In this document: piece after piece, positions 6,287 through 14,487 of the stretch
Layout of the letters: every line of letters starts with the position of its first letter
Position numbering within the stretch: the first letter of the stretch is position 1
DNA from: Muribaculum sp.
GTDB lineage: Bacteria; Bacillota; Clostridia; Lachnospirales; Lachnospiraceae
DNA: 15,473 bases
Assembly (NCBI GenBank): GCA_023663505.1
Contig: JAMPHH010000071.1
Location: forward strand, 1-15,473
Reading direction: 5' to 3'
Notes under the pieces: generated by a model
The model's database searches: none
Told to the model about the DNA's origin: nothing
What the model saw: the letters and a program-made list of their open reading frames with translations, nothing else
Program-made: the position numbers and the translations under genes

Positions 6287-7075
6287 CTATACCCAAAAAT
6301 CCATCTTCTGACCAACTTGGCGTTCACTCTCCGTCAACACCCTGTCGCTCCTGCCGGCAAAGTTGTAATCCTCCACCAGCCGCATCAGCTCTTCCACACT
6401 GGAAGCCGTGAGGATCACATAATCATCGCCATCTTCCTCCCACAGCAGCTCCACGTCCGAGCTGTCCTCTGCTTCCCGCGCCTTTTTCCCGTCAATGCGC
6501 TCCTGCCTTTTTTGCTCGGCAGCCTTCTTCTCTGCCTTCTTAGCCTCAGCTTTCTTAGCCTCCTTCTTCTCAGCCCGCTGCTTCTGAACGCGCTCGCGCT
6601 GAGCGGTAAGGGATTTGTCCATCACTGCAAAGAACGACGCTCTGCCATCCTTTACCTGCATACCATAGCCTTTCACGTTTGCGCCGCTTGCCTTCATCTT
6701 CTGGGCAAGCTGTGACAGACCGCTGGCACCCTGAGCAATGATTCCCTCGTACTGCTTGCGGTAATTCTCATCTGTCGCCATGCGCTCGATCTTGTCCTCG
6801 TCGATCAGCACTACCATCTTATTGGGATTGGCAAAGCTTCCCGCCATTGCCTTCGCCATCTCCTTCTGGTCAGAGCTCACCAGAACAAAATCCAGATTAG
6901 AGTATTTCTTCTTCAGCTCCTCGTAATACTTTGCACCCTCCTCGCTCAGCATCGGATTGCCGATCGTCCTTCCGCTGACCTTGGAATTCTTGGTCTTAGA
7001 TGACGCAGACGAATTGGACGCCTCACTCACCTGTGTCGCCTGCATGCTGCCTGCCACCTCTGCTACTGTACTCAT
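6287..7075 (-). CDS. DUF6033-like protein of unknown function
   Basis: The 262-residue product has no signal peptide or membrane segment. After a Ser/Thr-rich N-terminus (1-35), a globular part carries GNPMLSEEGAKYYEELKKKY, VLVSSDQKEMAKAMA, NPNKMVVLIDEDKIERMATDE and KGYGMQV. A highly charged Lys/Ala/Glu helical stretch, probably coiled coil, spans ~155-205, followed by an acidic C-terminal piece (VILTASSVEELMRLVEDY). I recognise the pattern as DUF6033 of Lachnospiraceae from memory, without a search. The ATG at 7075 is preferred: AAAGGAGG ends 8 nt upstream, whereas the 20-residue extension to 7135 would run through that ribosome site. It sits alone between sodA and carB; nothing in the context gives a role. 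Confidence 0.8.
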   Translation of the reverse strand: MSTVAEVAGSMQATQVSEASNSSASSKTKNSKVSGRTIGNPMLSEEGAKYYEELKKKYSNLDFVLVSSDQKEMAKAMAGSFANPNKMVVLIDEDKIERMATDENYRKQYEGIIAQGASGLSQLAQKMKASGANVKGYGMQVKDGRASFFAVMDKSLTAQRERVQKQRAEKKEAKKAEAKKAEKKAAEQKRQERIDGKKAREAEDSSDVELLWEEDGDDYVILTASSVEELMRLVEDYNFAGRSDRVLTESERQVGQKMDFWV

Positions 7076-7437
7076 AGCCATCTCCTCCTTTAACCTTTCC
7101 TGCCCGCTGCCGTTTTCATTCCAACGCCGCCGCACATACCCGTAAATATTGAATATTGGTAGATTTACCGCTGAAATACCGATTCCGTTTCATGGATAAA
7201 CAATGAACATTTTCAGGATAGTCACTCAACCGCCGCGTGCCAATCCGTTGGCAGGGCAATGCCTATGATTCTTATCCCAAGACTCCATGAATCTGCATAG
7301 AAAGCCGAAATCCTTTTCAGCTATATATTATATATTTGTATAACATATATTTATATGTTATTGATATCGGACGATTCCTCGGAAAACTTTACCGTTTATG
7401 GGTTGATTTTTACATTCCGGTTATATTTTTACATAAA
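7076..7437. other. Gene-free stretch, long leader of the DUF6033-like gene
   Basis: No coding frame is convincing here. It has an AT-rich patch with a near-perfect palindrome (ATAACATATA 7340-7349 with TATATGTTAT 7352-7361) beside a minus-strand TATAAT-like stretch (about 7325-7332), and a small hairpin GCCAATCCGTTGGC (7239-7252). If transcription starts near the AT-rich patch, the leader would be about 240 nt. No riboswitch class I know is recognised. Confidence 0.35.
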
Positions 7438-7489
7438 GACAGTTCGGCCTTGCACCGGTCGGCGTAACTCCGTGCAAGACCAAACTGTC
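7438..7489 (-). terminator. Hairpin terminator of carAB
   Basis: Arms 7438-7455 and 7472-7489 form an 18-bp stem around a 16-base loop. The two mismatches become G-U pairs in minus-strand RNA, showing the structure works in the carB direction. It starts 20 nt past the carB stop and is followed by TTTATGTAAAAAT, a weak U-tract. Confidence 0.7.
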
Positions 7490-7508
7490 ATTGTTATGCG
7501 GGCTTTCT

Positions 7509-10500
7509 CTAAAGCCCCGCTATGTCCACCAATGTAAATTGACCTCCGGCGTTCTCAAGGCTTGTCACCAACGCCCTCGCCGTGTCCATGGCGGTGATGC
7601 AATAGACTCCCGTCTCGATGGCATTGCGTCGGATCAGGAAGCCGTCTCTGGACTTGTCCCTCCCCTGAGTGGGCGTGTCGATCACCAGATCTATCCTGTG
7701 ACCCAAGATTAGGTCCATCACAGTGGGAGATTCCTGAGAGATCTTATTCACCTTTCTCGCCTTCACACCCGCCTCGTTCAATGCCGCCGCGGTGCTTCTG
7801 GTGGCGTAAATGGTGTATCCCAGCCGCTCAAAACGGCGTCCGATCTCAATCGCCTCCCCCTTGTCAGCATCCTTCACCGTCATGATGATCTGCTTGTACT
7901 TGGGCAGGTTGACGCCCGCCCCAAGGAATGCCTTGTAGAGCGCCTCATGGAAATCCTTCGCGATTCCCAGACACTCTCCAGTGGACTTCATCTCAGGTCC
8001 TAAGCTGATCTCCGCCCCCCGGATCTTCTCAAAGGAGAACACGGGCATCTTGATCGCGTAATACTGTGCCTCCGGCTGCAAGCCCGGCTCATAGCCAAGC
8101 TCACGAATCGTCCTGCCGAGAATCACCTGTGTAGCGAGATCCACAATGGGAATCCCCGTGACCTTGCTGATATAGGGCACTGTGCGGGAAGACCTTGGAT
8201 TGACCTCGATGACATAGACGTCCTCCCCTTGGGCGATAAACTGGATATTGATCAGCCCCTTTACATGCAGTGCCTTTGCAAGCCTTCTGGTATACTCCGC
8301 GATCTTGTCCTTGATCAGCTTCCCGATCGTTGGCGCGGGGTACACGGAGATACTGTCGCCGGAGTGCACTCCCGTCCGCTCGATATGCTCCATAATACCG
8401 GGAATCAACACATCCGTCCCGTCGCACACGGCGTCCACCTCAATCTCCTTTCCCATCAGGTACTTGTCCACCAGAATCGGGTGATCTTGGGCGATTCGGT
8501 TGATGATCTCCATGAATTCCTCTATCTCGGCGTCAGAGATGGCAATCTGCATCCCCTGTCCGCCCAACACATAGGACGGGCGCACCAGCACAGGATACCC
8601 CAGACGATTCGCGACCTCCTTTGCCTCCTCCGCAGTGTAGACGGTCCCGCCTGCCGCGCGCGGAATCTTCGTCTCCTCCAAAATCCTGTCAAACAGCTCC
8701 CTGTCCTCGGCGGCATCCACATCCTCCGCCTTGGTGCCAAGTATGGGCACACCCATCTTCATCAGGCTCTCCGTGAGCTTGATGGCAGTCTGCCCGCCAA
8801 ACTGCACCACAGCCCCGTCGGGATGCTCAATATTCACGATAGACTCCACATCCTCCGCCGTCAAGGGCTCAAAATACAGCTTATCCGCAATGTCAAAATC
8901 CGTGCTCACGGTCTCCGGATTGTTGTTGATGATAATGGTCTCATAGCCCTCCTTGGAGAAAGCCCATGTCGCGTGGACGGAGCAGTAATCAAACTCGATC
9001 CCCTGTCCGATACGAATCGGTCCCGAGCCCAGTACAAGCACCTTCTTACGGCCGCCGTCCCCGCCCGCAGCCTCATTCACTTCAATAGGATTCCCCGAGC
9101 AGCTTGAAACACTTTTGGTATTGAATACGGAGTAGTAATAAGGCGTGGACGCGGCAAATTCCGCAGCACAGGTGTCCACCATCTTATAGATCGCCTCGAT
9201 TCCGTTGTCATGGCGCATTTTTCTAATATCCGCCTCCGTCCTGCCAGTGAGTCTCGCGATCACGTTGTCAGGAAACTCTATGCGCTTTGCCTCCTGTAAG
9301 AGCTCCACTGTGAGGGTCTGCTCCTGCAAAGCCTTCTCCATCTCCACCAGAATGGCAAGCTTGTCAATAAACCAGATATCGATCTGGGTGATCTCATGGA
9401 TATCTTCATAGCTGATGCCCTTGCGTATAGCCTCGGCGATCACCCAGATGCGCTGATCGTCCACCACATGCAGGCGCTCCCGCAGGTCCTCCTCGGAGAG
9501 TGCGGAGAAATCATAGCTTAGCAGACAGTCCACATGCTGTTCCAGAGAGCGGATTGCCTTCATCAACGCTCCCTCGAAGTTGTCACAGATACTCATGACC
9601 TCGCCCGTCGCCTTCATTTGAGTGGTGAGGGTTCTCTTGGCGGTGAGGAATTTGTCAAAGGGAAGCCTCGGGATCTTCACCACGCAGTAGTCCAGTGTCG
9701 GCTCAAAGCTGGCATAGGTCTTTTGCGTGATGGCATTCTTGATCTCGTCCAATGTATAGCCCAACGCAATCTTCGCGGCAACCTTGGCAATGGGATAGCC
9801 CGTCGCCTTGCTCGCCAACGCGGAGGAGCGGCTCACGCGGGGATTCACCTCGATCACGCAATACTCAAAGCTGGTGGGGTGCAGGGCAAACTGCACATTA
9901 CAGCCGCCCGTGATCTGAAGCTCATTGATGATATTCAGGGCGGAGGTGCGCAGCATCTGATACTCCTTATCACTCAGGGTCTGGGAGGGCGCCACCACGA
10001 TACTGTCCCCCGTGTGCACACCCACGGGGTCAATATTTTCCATGTTGCAGACCGTGATACAATTGCCTGCGCTATCCCGCATCACCTCATATTCAATCTC
10101 TTTCCAACCCGCGATACAACGCTCTACCAACACCTGTCCCACACGGGAAAGCCGAAGCCCGTTCTCCAGAATCTCCTCAAGCTCCAACTGATTGTGGGCA
10201 ATCCCGCCTCCGGAGCCCCCCAGTGTATAAGCGGGGCGAAGCACCACGGGATACCCTATGGTATTGGTAAAATCTATCCCGTCCTGCACATTTTCAACCA
10301 CCATGGAAGCGGCGCAGGGCTCGCCGATGCGCTCCATCAAATCCTTGAACTCCTGCCGCCCCTCCGCATTGCGGATGGTCGCCGCCGTCGTGCCGAGCAG
10401 CTTTACGCCGTGGGAGGCGAGAAAACCCGACTCCTCAAGCTCCATCCCCAGATTCAAGCCCGCCTGACCGCCCAAGGTGGGCAGGATACTGTCCGGCTTC

Positions 10501-10742
10501 TCCTTTTCTATGATCTGCTCCAAAACCTTCACGGTCAGGGGTTCAATATAAACCTTATCCGCGATATCCCTGTCTGTCATGATCGTGGCGGGGTTGGAAT
10601 TGACCAAGATCACCTCCACGCCCTCCTCCTTCAAGGAGCGGCACGCCTGAGTGCCCGCATAGTCGAACTCCGCCGCCTGCCCGATCACGATAGGACCGGA
10701 GCCGATTACCATAACACGTTTTACATTCGGATTCTTAGGCAT
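7509..10742 (-). CDS. carB: Carbamoyl-phosphate synthase (glutamine-hydrolysing), large subunit
   Basis: The 1077-residue synthetase subunit makes carbamoyl phosphate from bicarbonate, two ATP and ammonia channelled from CarA, for pyrimidine and arginine synthesis. The expected internal duplication is intact: N-terminal half with GSGPIVIGQAAEFDYAG (14-30), ATP-grasp (~125-400, with EVNPRVSRSSAL at 298-309) and oligomerisation region (~400-550). The C-terminal half has GSGPIRIGQGIEFDY (572-586), ATP-grasp (~680-890, with EVNPRSSRTVP at 846-856) and the MGS-like allosteric domain (~940-1077). Length equals the family norm and no break is seen. The start is 1 nt past the carA stop, with AAGGGGG inside the carA end as ribosome site, so translation is coupled. 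Long plus-strand frames opposite it are shadows. Confidence 0.98.
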   Translation of the reverse strand: MPKNPNVKRVMVIGSGPIVIGQAAEFDYAGTQACRSLKEEGVEVILVNSNPATIMTDRDIADKVYIEPLTVKVLEQIIEKEKPDSILPTLGGQAGLNLGMELEESGFLASHGVKLLGTTAATIRNAEGRQEFKDLMERIGEPCAASMVVENVQDGIDFTNTIGYPVVLRPAYTLGGSGGGIAHNQLELEEILENGLRLSRVGQVLVERCIAGWKEIEYEVMRDSAGNCITVCNMENIDPVGVHTGDSIVVAPSQTLSDKEYQMLRTSALNIINELQITGGCNVQFALHPTSFEYCVIEVNPRVSRSSALASKATGYPIAKVAAKIALGYTLDEIKNAITQKTYASFEPTLDYCVVKIPRLPFDKFLTAKRTLTTQMKATGEVMSICDNFEGALMKAIRSLEQHVDCLLSYDFSALSEEDLRERLHVVDDQRIWVIAEAIRKGISYEDIHEITQIDIWFIDKLAILVEMEKALQEQTLTVELLQEAKRIEFPDNVIARLTGRTEADIRKMRHDNGIEAIYKMVDTCAAEFAASTPYYYSVFNTKSVSSCSGNPIEVNEAAGGDGGRKKVLVLGSGPIRIGQGIEFDYCSVHATWAFSKEGYETIIINNNPETVSTDFDIADKLYFEPLTAEDVESIVNIEHPDGAVVQFGGQTAIKLTESLMKMGVPILGTKAEDVDAAEDRELFDRILEETKIPRAAGGTVYTAEEAKEVANRLGYPVLVRPSYVLGGQGMQIAISDAEIEEFMEIINRIAQDHPILVDKYLMGKEIEVDAVCDGTDVLIPGIMEHIERTGVHSGDSISVYPAPTIGKLIKDKIAEYTRRLAKALHVKGLINIQFIAQGEDVYVIEVNPRSSRTVPYISKVTGIPIVDLATQVILGRTIRELGYEPGLQPEAQYYAIKMPVFSFEKIRGAEISLGPEMKSTGECLGIAKDFHEALYKAFLGAGVNLPKYKQIIMTVKDADKGEAIEIGRRFERLGYTIYATRSTAAALNEAGVKARKVNKISQESPTVMDLILGHRIDLVIDTPTQGRDKSRDGFLIRRNAIETGVYCITAMDTARALVTSLENAGGQFTLVDIAGL

Positions 10743-10743
10743 C

Positions 10744-11934
10744 TTATTTTCCCCCTTCCCGTATCATCCCGATGAACCTGTCAAACAAATATCCTGAATC
10801 CTGAGGTCCCGGACATGCCTCCGGATGAAATTGTACCGTAAAAATTTTTTTACCCGTGTAGGAAAGTCCCTCATTCGTGCCGTCATTCACATTCACAAAG
10901 GCGGGAACCGCGATCCTCGGGTCCAGCTTGTCCGTATCCACCACATAGCCGTGGTTCTGGGAGGAGATATACACCCGCCCGCCGGACAAATCCTTCACGG
11001 GATGATTCCCGCCCCGATGCCCGTATTTCATCTTGTAGGTGTCCGCGCCCGTGGCGAGAGCCATCAACTGATGCCCTAGACAGATTGCAAAGATCGGTAT
11101 CTCCGTCTCGTATAGCTTTCGAATCTCCTCGATGATAGAACCACATTCCTTGGGGTCGCCCGGTCCGTTGGAAAGCATGATGCCGTCCGGAGCGGCGGCA
11201 ATGATCTCCGACGCCGGAGTCAAAGCGGGATACACCGTCACATCGCACCCCCTGCTCGCAAGCGAATGGGCAATGTTGCCCTTTGCCCCAAAATCCATCA
11301 GCGCAATCTGAAGTCCCGCGCCGTTTAGCTCCCTTACCAGTGAAGGTCTTGGCTCCCTCTGTCCCTTGGCGTATGCCGCCTTGTCGAATCTCGCGGCGCC
11401 GGAGAGCGGTCCGTTCTGCGCCAAATCCGTCACACCCTTGATCGTGTAGCGCTCCCCGCAGGTCACCTTCTCCACCACCCTGCCTGTGGTATACGCCTGT
11501 AGCTTGGGCTTTATCTGTTCAAAATCAAAATTCTCATCTGTGGTAATCATGCCGTTCATGGTGCCCTTCTCCCGCAAAATCTTGGTCAGGGCACGGGTGT
11601 CGATCCCCGCAATTCCGGGGACGTCATTCTCCTCAAGGAACTGCTGTATAGAAATATCATTTCTAAAGTTACTGGAAACGCGGGAGAGCTCCCTCACGAT
11701 GAGACCGTCCGGCCAAGGTCTCGAAGATTCACAATCATCACGGCAAATACCATAATTGCCAATAAGCGGATAGGTCATGCATACTGCCTGTCCCGCGTAG
11801 GACGGGTCGGTCAAAACCTCCAGATAACCCGCCATAGACGTGTTGAATACAATCTCGCTGATTATTTCTTTGTCCGCACCGATATGCGTTCCCGTGAACA
11901 CGGTGCCATCCTCAAGTATCAAAAAAGCTTTCAT
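10744..11934 (-). CDS. carA: Carbamoyl-phosphate synthase (glutamine-hydrolysing), small subunit
   Basis: The 396-residue glutaminase subunit releases ammonia from glutamine for CarB. The N-terminal CarA domain (1-~160) is followed by a class I amidotransferase domain (~208-390) with nucleophile Cys285 in FAICLGHQL and His370/Glu372 in VQFHPEA. About 30 residues between YTIKGVTD (163-170) and LQIALMDFG (208-216) look like an insertion relative to shorter CarA proteins such as that of Bacillus subtilis. The ATG at 11934 is chosen because GAGAGGAG precedes it by 7 nt and the protein then begins MKAFLILEDGTVF, the normal N-terminus; the 16-residue extension to 11982 would start before the likely transcript start. 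No PyrR-type attenuator is visible in the short leader. Confidence 0.97.
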   Translation of the reverse strand: MKAFLILEDGTVFTGTHIGADKEIISEIVFNTSMAGYLEVLTDPSYAGQAVCMTYPLIGNYGICRDDCESSRPWPDGLIVRELSRVSSNFRNDISIQQFLEENDVPGIAGIDTRALTKILREKGTMNGMITTDENFDFEQIKPKLQAYTTGRVVEKVTCGERYTIKGVTDLAQNGPLSGAARFDKAAYAKGQREPRPSLVRELNGAGLQIALMDFGAKGNIAHSLASRGCDVTVYPALTPASEIIAAAPDGIMLSNGPGDPKECGSIIEEIRKLYETEIPIFAICLGHQLMALATGADTYKMKYGHRGGNHPVKDLSGGRVYISSQNHGYVVDTDKLDPRIAVPAFVNVNDGTNEGLSYTGKKIFTVQFHPEACPGPQDSGYLFDRFIGMIREGGK

Positions 11935-11990
11935 ATTGTACTCCTCTCCCGGTTGAATATATCTTGTGTCATATATGCTCAAATTGATTA

Positions 11991-12019
11991 ATTATAACAC
12001 AAAATATCGGGGGTTGCAA
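11991..12019 (-). promoter_or_regulatory. carAB promoter
   Basis: On the minus strand TTGCAA (12019-12014), a 17-bp spacer and a perfect TATAAT (11996-11991) with an upstream TGT (extended -10) form a strong sigma-70-type promoter. The predicted start near 11984 gives a leader of about 50 nt, too short for a long attenuator. Confidence 0.7.
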
Positions 12020-12077
12020 TATGGCATTTTCGTTCATAATAAGATGCCGCAAAACGATATCTTAAGGCAATCATATA

Positions 12078-12584
12078 TCATGCATTTCTCTTTACATTTA
12101 ATACATTCATCAATGCTTCCTGTAAAACTCTTGACACATTGATTCCTGCGTGTTCAGCCTCATAATTAAGCCAACTCGGAAGGGCTACGTTTCTTCTAAC
12201 CGTCTTTGTGTCAACCTTCTTTCTGTATTCAGAGAAATCAACATCTACATAAGTTAAAACACCCATTGAAAAATCAATAACTTCCGTGTCTTTTTTTACC
12301 TTCTCAATAGCAGCAGCCTGATCTGATGGCACCGGAAGCTCTTCATTATTATCTTCCATTGAGATTCCTGCCAATCCAATAGCATCTCTCGCCATCTCAA
12401 TAGCATCTGCAAAAGTATCTCCCTCAGTATAAATTTCCATATCAGGGACACAAACTAAAAAAGAATGTTCAGAACCATCATTTGTATTTACTATAAAAGT
12501 TGGATAAACTTGTTTCATTCCACCATGCCTCTCAAAAGAAAAACCTGCATCTTCAAGTTTCTTGATCAAATCTCTTTGTTTCAT
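12078..12584 (-). CDS. hicB: In-frame fusion of a HicA N-terminal fragment to HicB antitoxin
   Basis: The 168-residue product begins with 22 residues typical of the HicA toxin start (MKQRDLIKKLEDAGFSFERHGG) and continues without a gap at Met23 with a typical HicB start (MKQVYPTFIV). The rest is a full HicB: partial RNase H-like fold (23-~90: VPDMEIYTEGDTFADAIEMA) and a C-terminal ribbon-helix-helix-type domain (~126-165: TVRRNVALPSWLNYEAEHAG). HicA is normally ~60 residues with its catalytic His just after RHGG; that residue and the C-terminal two thirds are missing, so toxin activity should be gone. The ribosome site AAGGAGG is 7 nt before ATG 12584; internal ATG 12518 would give HicB alone, with only GGTGGA immediately before it. 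A deletion joining hicA codon 22 to hicB codon 1 is the simplest origin. Confidence 0.85.
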   Translation of the reverse strand: MKQRDLIKKLEDAGFSFERHGGMKQVYPTFIVNTNDGSEHSFLVCVPDMEIYTEGDTFADAIEMARDAIGLAGISMEDNNEELPVPSDQAAAIEKVKKDTEVIDFSMGVLTYVDVDFSEYRKKVDTKTVRRNVALPSWLNYEAEHAGINVSRVLQEALMNVLNVKRNA

Positions 12585-12606
12585 TAGTGTTCCTCCTTAC
12601 AGAATA

Positions 12607-12635
12607 ATTATACACACTAATTACACAACCCTCAA
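12607..12635 (-). promoter_or_regulatory. Promoter of the hicA'-hicB fusion, with possible operator
   Basis: On the minus strand TTGAGG (12635-12630), a 17-bp spacer and a perfect TATAAT (12612-12607) form a good promoter. Two TAATTA palindromes (12605-12610 and 12618-12623, 13 bp apart) straddle the -10 and may be the binding site of the HicB DNA-binding domain, which autoregulates hic operons in general. Confidence 0.6.
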
Positions 12636-12672
12636 TCATTTATACATATCAGCACCAATATTTTTAATCAAG

Positions 12673-12753
12673 TTAAATTTCTCTGTTTTGTACTGCATCT
12701 GCTTTAATTAATTGGGCTTCGTTCTTTGTAACATAAACTATTTTGTTATTCAT
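12673..12753 (-). CDS. Very short ORF, unknown
   Basis: The 26-residue frame (MNNKIVYVTKNEAQLIKADA, then VQNREI) has a good ribosome site, GGAG 7 nt before the ATG, and its start overlaps the end of the upstream small ORF by 8 nt, as in coupled genes. I do not recognise it. It may be the N-terminal stub of a gene cut by the rearrangement that also affected the neighbouring hic locus. Confidence 0.3.
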   Translation of the reverse strand: MNNKIVYVTKNEAQLIKADAVQNREI

Positions 12754-12966
12754 TCTCACTTCTCCTTAAAACCAATCTTCGACTATTCCCCGCATTCAGG
12801 CATATCACGGGATTCATGAAAAAACTTCTAAGCCTTGCAGATTCATAGGAATAGAATATGTATTTTAACATACATTGGCACTCTTTAAGCGTACAAAAAA
12901 TATCTTTATAACTCATTTTTTTAGCCAATTAGCAAGAGGTAACAAACCAGAATTTACGAAGCTCAT
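12746..12966 (-). pseudogene. Small unknown ORF, probably broken at a 7-A run
   Basis: The open frame 12746-12928 (60 residues, MSYKDIFCTLKECQCMLKYI and onward) starts at a TTG or at ATG 12916, neither with a ribosome site. A second frame from ATG 12966 encodes MSFVNSGLLPLANWLKK and stops in the 7-A run at 12916-12922. One extra A would join them into about 74 residues. I recognise no family. Either a frameshifted small gene or a chance ORF. Confidence 0.3.
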
Positions 12967-12983
12967 ACCTCTTTCACGACAAT

Positions 12984-13439
12984 TCAAATTTTGGTAAACG
13001 TATAAGATTCAACTAAAATATTTTTATTTGCTAAGGGAGGCAGAATTCTGTACAAATACCAATTTACATCTAATATATTTAAATTGGGGATTAACATTTT
13101 TTTAGTTCCATCATCTGGTGAAATTGAAATATCAAATTCAGGGGAAATCATTACATCTATTCTGTATTGATAACTTTCTTTTAAATAAAACAATGCAAAT
13201 GCAATAATTTCGTTATTTTTCTCCTTTTGCATCATGATGTCAAAATATTCATTTTCACTGATTGAATTTGCCACAAAATCAAAAGCATCATTATCCCCTA
13301 ACTCTGTATATATTATCTGATTTCTTTCTGAATATAAACTCCACCCTGCTTCTAAATAACATTTTAGAATATCTACCGATGTTATGTTTGTATTCTGTTG
13401 TTGCGCAATATTAATATTAAAAATATATATAATTGACAT
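12984..13439 (-). CDS. Hypothetical protein, possible orphan immunity protein
   Basis: The 151-residue cytosolic-type product has no signal peptide, is acidic and is rich in Ile/Asn. Recognisable stretches are YLEAGWSLYSERNQIIYTEL, FDIMMQKEKNNEIIAFALFY and DVNWYLYRILPPL. A good ribosome site (AGGAGAG, 7 nt from the ATG at 13439) supports it. I recognise no family. Size, acidity, AT-rich codons and neighbours resemble immunity genes left in polymorphic-toxin regions; that is inference only. Confidence 0.65.
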   Translation of the reverse strand: MSIIYIFNINIAQQQNTNITSVDILKCYLEAGWSLYSERNQIIYTELGDNDAFDFVANSISENEYFDIMMQKEKNNEIIAFALFYLKESYQYRIDVMISPEFDISISPDDGTKKMLIPNLNILDVNWYLYRILPPLANKNILVESYTFTKI

Positions 13440-13516
13440 CCCGCACTCTCCTAATATAAAATTTCAGTAAATGGTATTCCTTTTTGGGACAGTCACTCTT
13501 ACTGCGGACTGAATTT

Positions 13517-13792
13517 TTATCTCATAATCATTGATTTAACTACTTTCTTCTGTTTTATGTTAATTTCATATACCATTCCAACTGATGATAATACTGCCAA
13601 TATCTCTTCACCCTTCTTTTTTATTACTGTATTGGCTGACGGTTTTTCAATTTTTAAAATATCATTTATTTTCCATAACTCATCCCCATTTGAATCTACT
13701 GCAACTATATTATTAGGAAACAAGTTGTTCCCTCCAAATAAAATAACATACATTCCATTATATTCTAAACAAGTTTTTATTAAATGTTTCAT
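13517..13792 (-). CDS. Small beta-rich hypothetical protein, possible immunity protein
   Basis: The 91-residue product is built of short beta-strand-like stretches: YVILFGGNNLFPNNIVAVD, GDELWKINDI, ILAVLSSVGMVYEINI and KQKKVVKSMIM. The pattern 'FPNNIVAVD-x-G-x-LWKI-D' resembles small proteins I associate with toxin-immunity neighbourhoods, without a firm family name. No ribosome site precedes ATG 13792; a palindromic repeat element lies only ~27 bp upstream and may have displaced the original leader. Confidence 0.6.
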   Translation of the reverse strand: MKHLIKTCLEYNGMYVILFGGNNLFPNNIVAVDSNGDELWKINDILKIEKPSANTVIKKKGEEILAVLSSVGMVYEINIKQKKVVKSMIMR

Positions 13793-13818
13793 ATCGATTT
13801 TTTTACTATCAATGAACT

Positions 13819-13891
13819 ACCCCGCAGCAAGCTGCGGGGTATCAAGACCCCAAGTTCAAGGGCAAAGTTTGTTGCGCAGCAAGCTGCGGGG
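13819..13891. repeat. Palindromic repeat element (two copies of a GC-rich hairpin unit)
   Basis: ACCCCGCAGC (13819-13828) and GCTGCGGGGT (13831-13840) form a 10-bp hairpin with an AA loop. The 16-mer GCAGCAAGCTGCGGGG occurs at 13824-13839 and again at 13876-13891, 52 bp later. The GC-rich element stands out in AT-rich surroundings. It resembles the subterminal palindromes of IS200/IS605-derived miniature elements, with no transposase here. Confidence 0.6.
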
Positions 13892-13953
13892 AATTAAACC
13901 CTATCTTTGATTAAATTAATATACTATTCTCTATCTTATACATATTAACCTCA

Positions 13954-14384
13954 TTATAAATTTTCTCTATTTGTTTTTAGAAACTCCTCGAATACCCTCT
14001 TAGTCACATATCCTGCTCTAGGCATTAACTCCTCAATTTTAGAAACTATTCGCAAATCAGCTTGTATTAAATTCATACACTCATCACTTGTAAAATCTCT
14101 TAAAGAATCCACTACCATTTCAAATAATTCACTATCATCAGTTTCTACTAAATTTAATAATACTTTTAATTGATTTAAATCACTTGTGTCATGCATGCAG
14201 TATGCCAAACGTTTTTGCCATTCTACCGTTCTTTCGGATACGGCTTCCAATAATGCTTTCCAATCATTTTCCTCAAATTCACAAAGCATATTTTCTGCAA
14301 TAACACCCCCTCGTCATACCAATAATCGACGGCAAAATCCTCTACTGCAAATTCGGAAATATATTTGTCATATTCATCAAACAT
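13954..14384 (-). pseudogene. Putative immunity protein gene with a 1-base frameshift in a G run
   Basis: The intact frame 13954-14289 (111 residues: EENDWKALLEAVSERTVEWQ, RLAYCMHDTSD, LLNLVETDDSELFEMVVDSL) looks helical and HEAT-like, resembling small immunity proteins. A second frame starts at ATG 14384 with an AAGGAAAG ribosome site and encodes MFDEYDKYISEFAVEDFAVD, then YWYDEG. It leaves register at a 5-G run (14306-14310). Adding one G yields a smooth join (YDEGGVIAENMLCEFEENDW) and a 143-residue protein. The ATG at 14289 lacks a ribosome site, which supports the longer gene being the original. Function by resemblance only. Confidence 0.6.
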
Positions 14385-14487
14385 TCTTTCTTTCCTTTAC
14401 TCCAAGACACTAAATCCTGATAGCTATTCTCAAATCTGTAATAAATTTACCGAATTCTACTCTCATGGCGACATTCAATAAACTATG

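Noticed and set aside
7136..7437. Riboswitch or c-di-GMP aptamer in the leader of the DUF6033-like gene
   Set aside because: I looked for known aptamer signatures and found only small unrelated hairpins.
8229..9107. 292-residue plus-strand frame opposite carB
   Set aside because: Same pattern: antisense shadow of a GC-biased coding region, with no family resemblance.
9534..10775. 413-residue plus-strand frame opposite carB
   Set aside because: It lies wholly antisense to the well-conserved carB, has His/Arg/Leu-rich shadow composition and no recognisable domain.
10744..11982. Longer CarA start at 11982
   Set aside because: The extra 16 residues precede the conserved N-terminus and the ribosome site sits before ATG 11934.
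11935..11990. PyrR-type attenuator before carA
   Set aside because: The leader is about 50 nt and shows no anti-terminator/terminator pair or PyrR binding-loop consensus.
13819..13891. CRISPR array
   Set aside because: Only two copies of a short palindromic unit, no regular spacer series and no cas genes.
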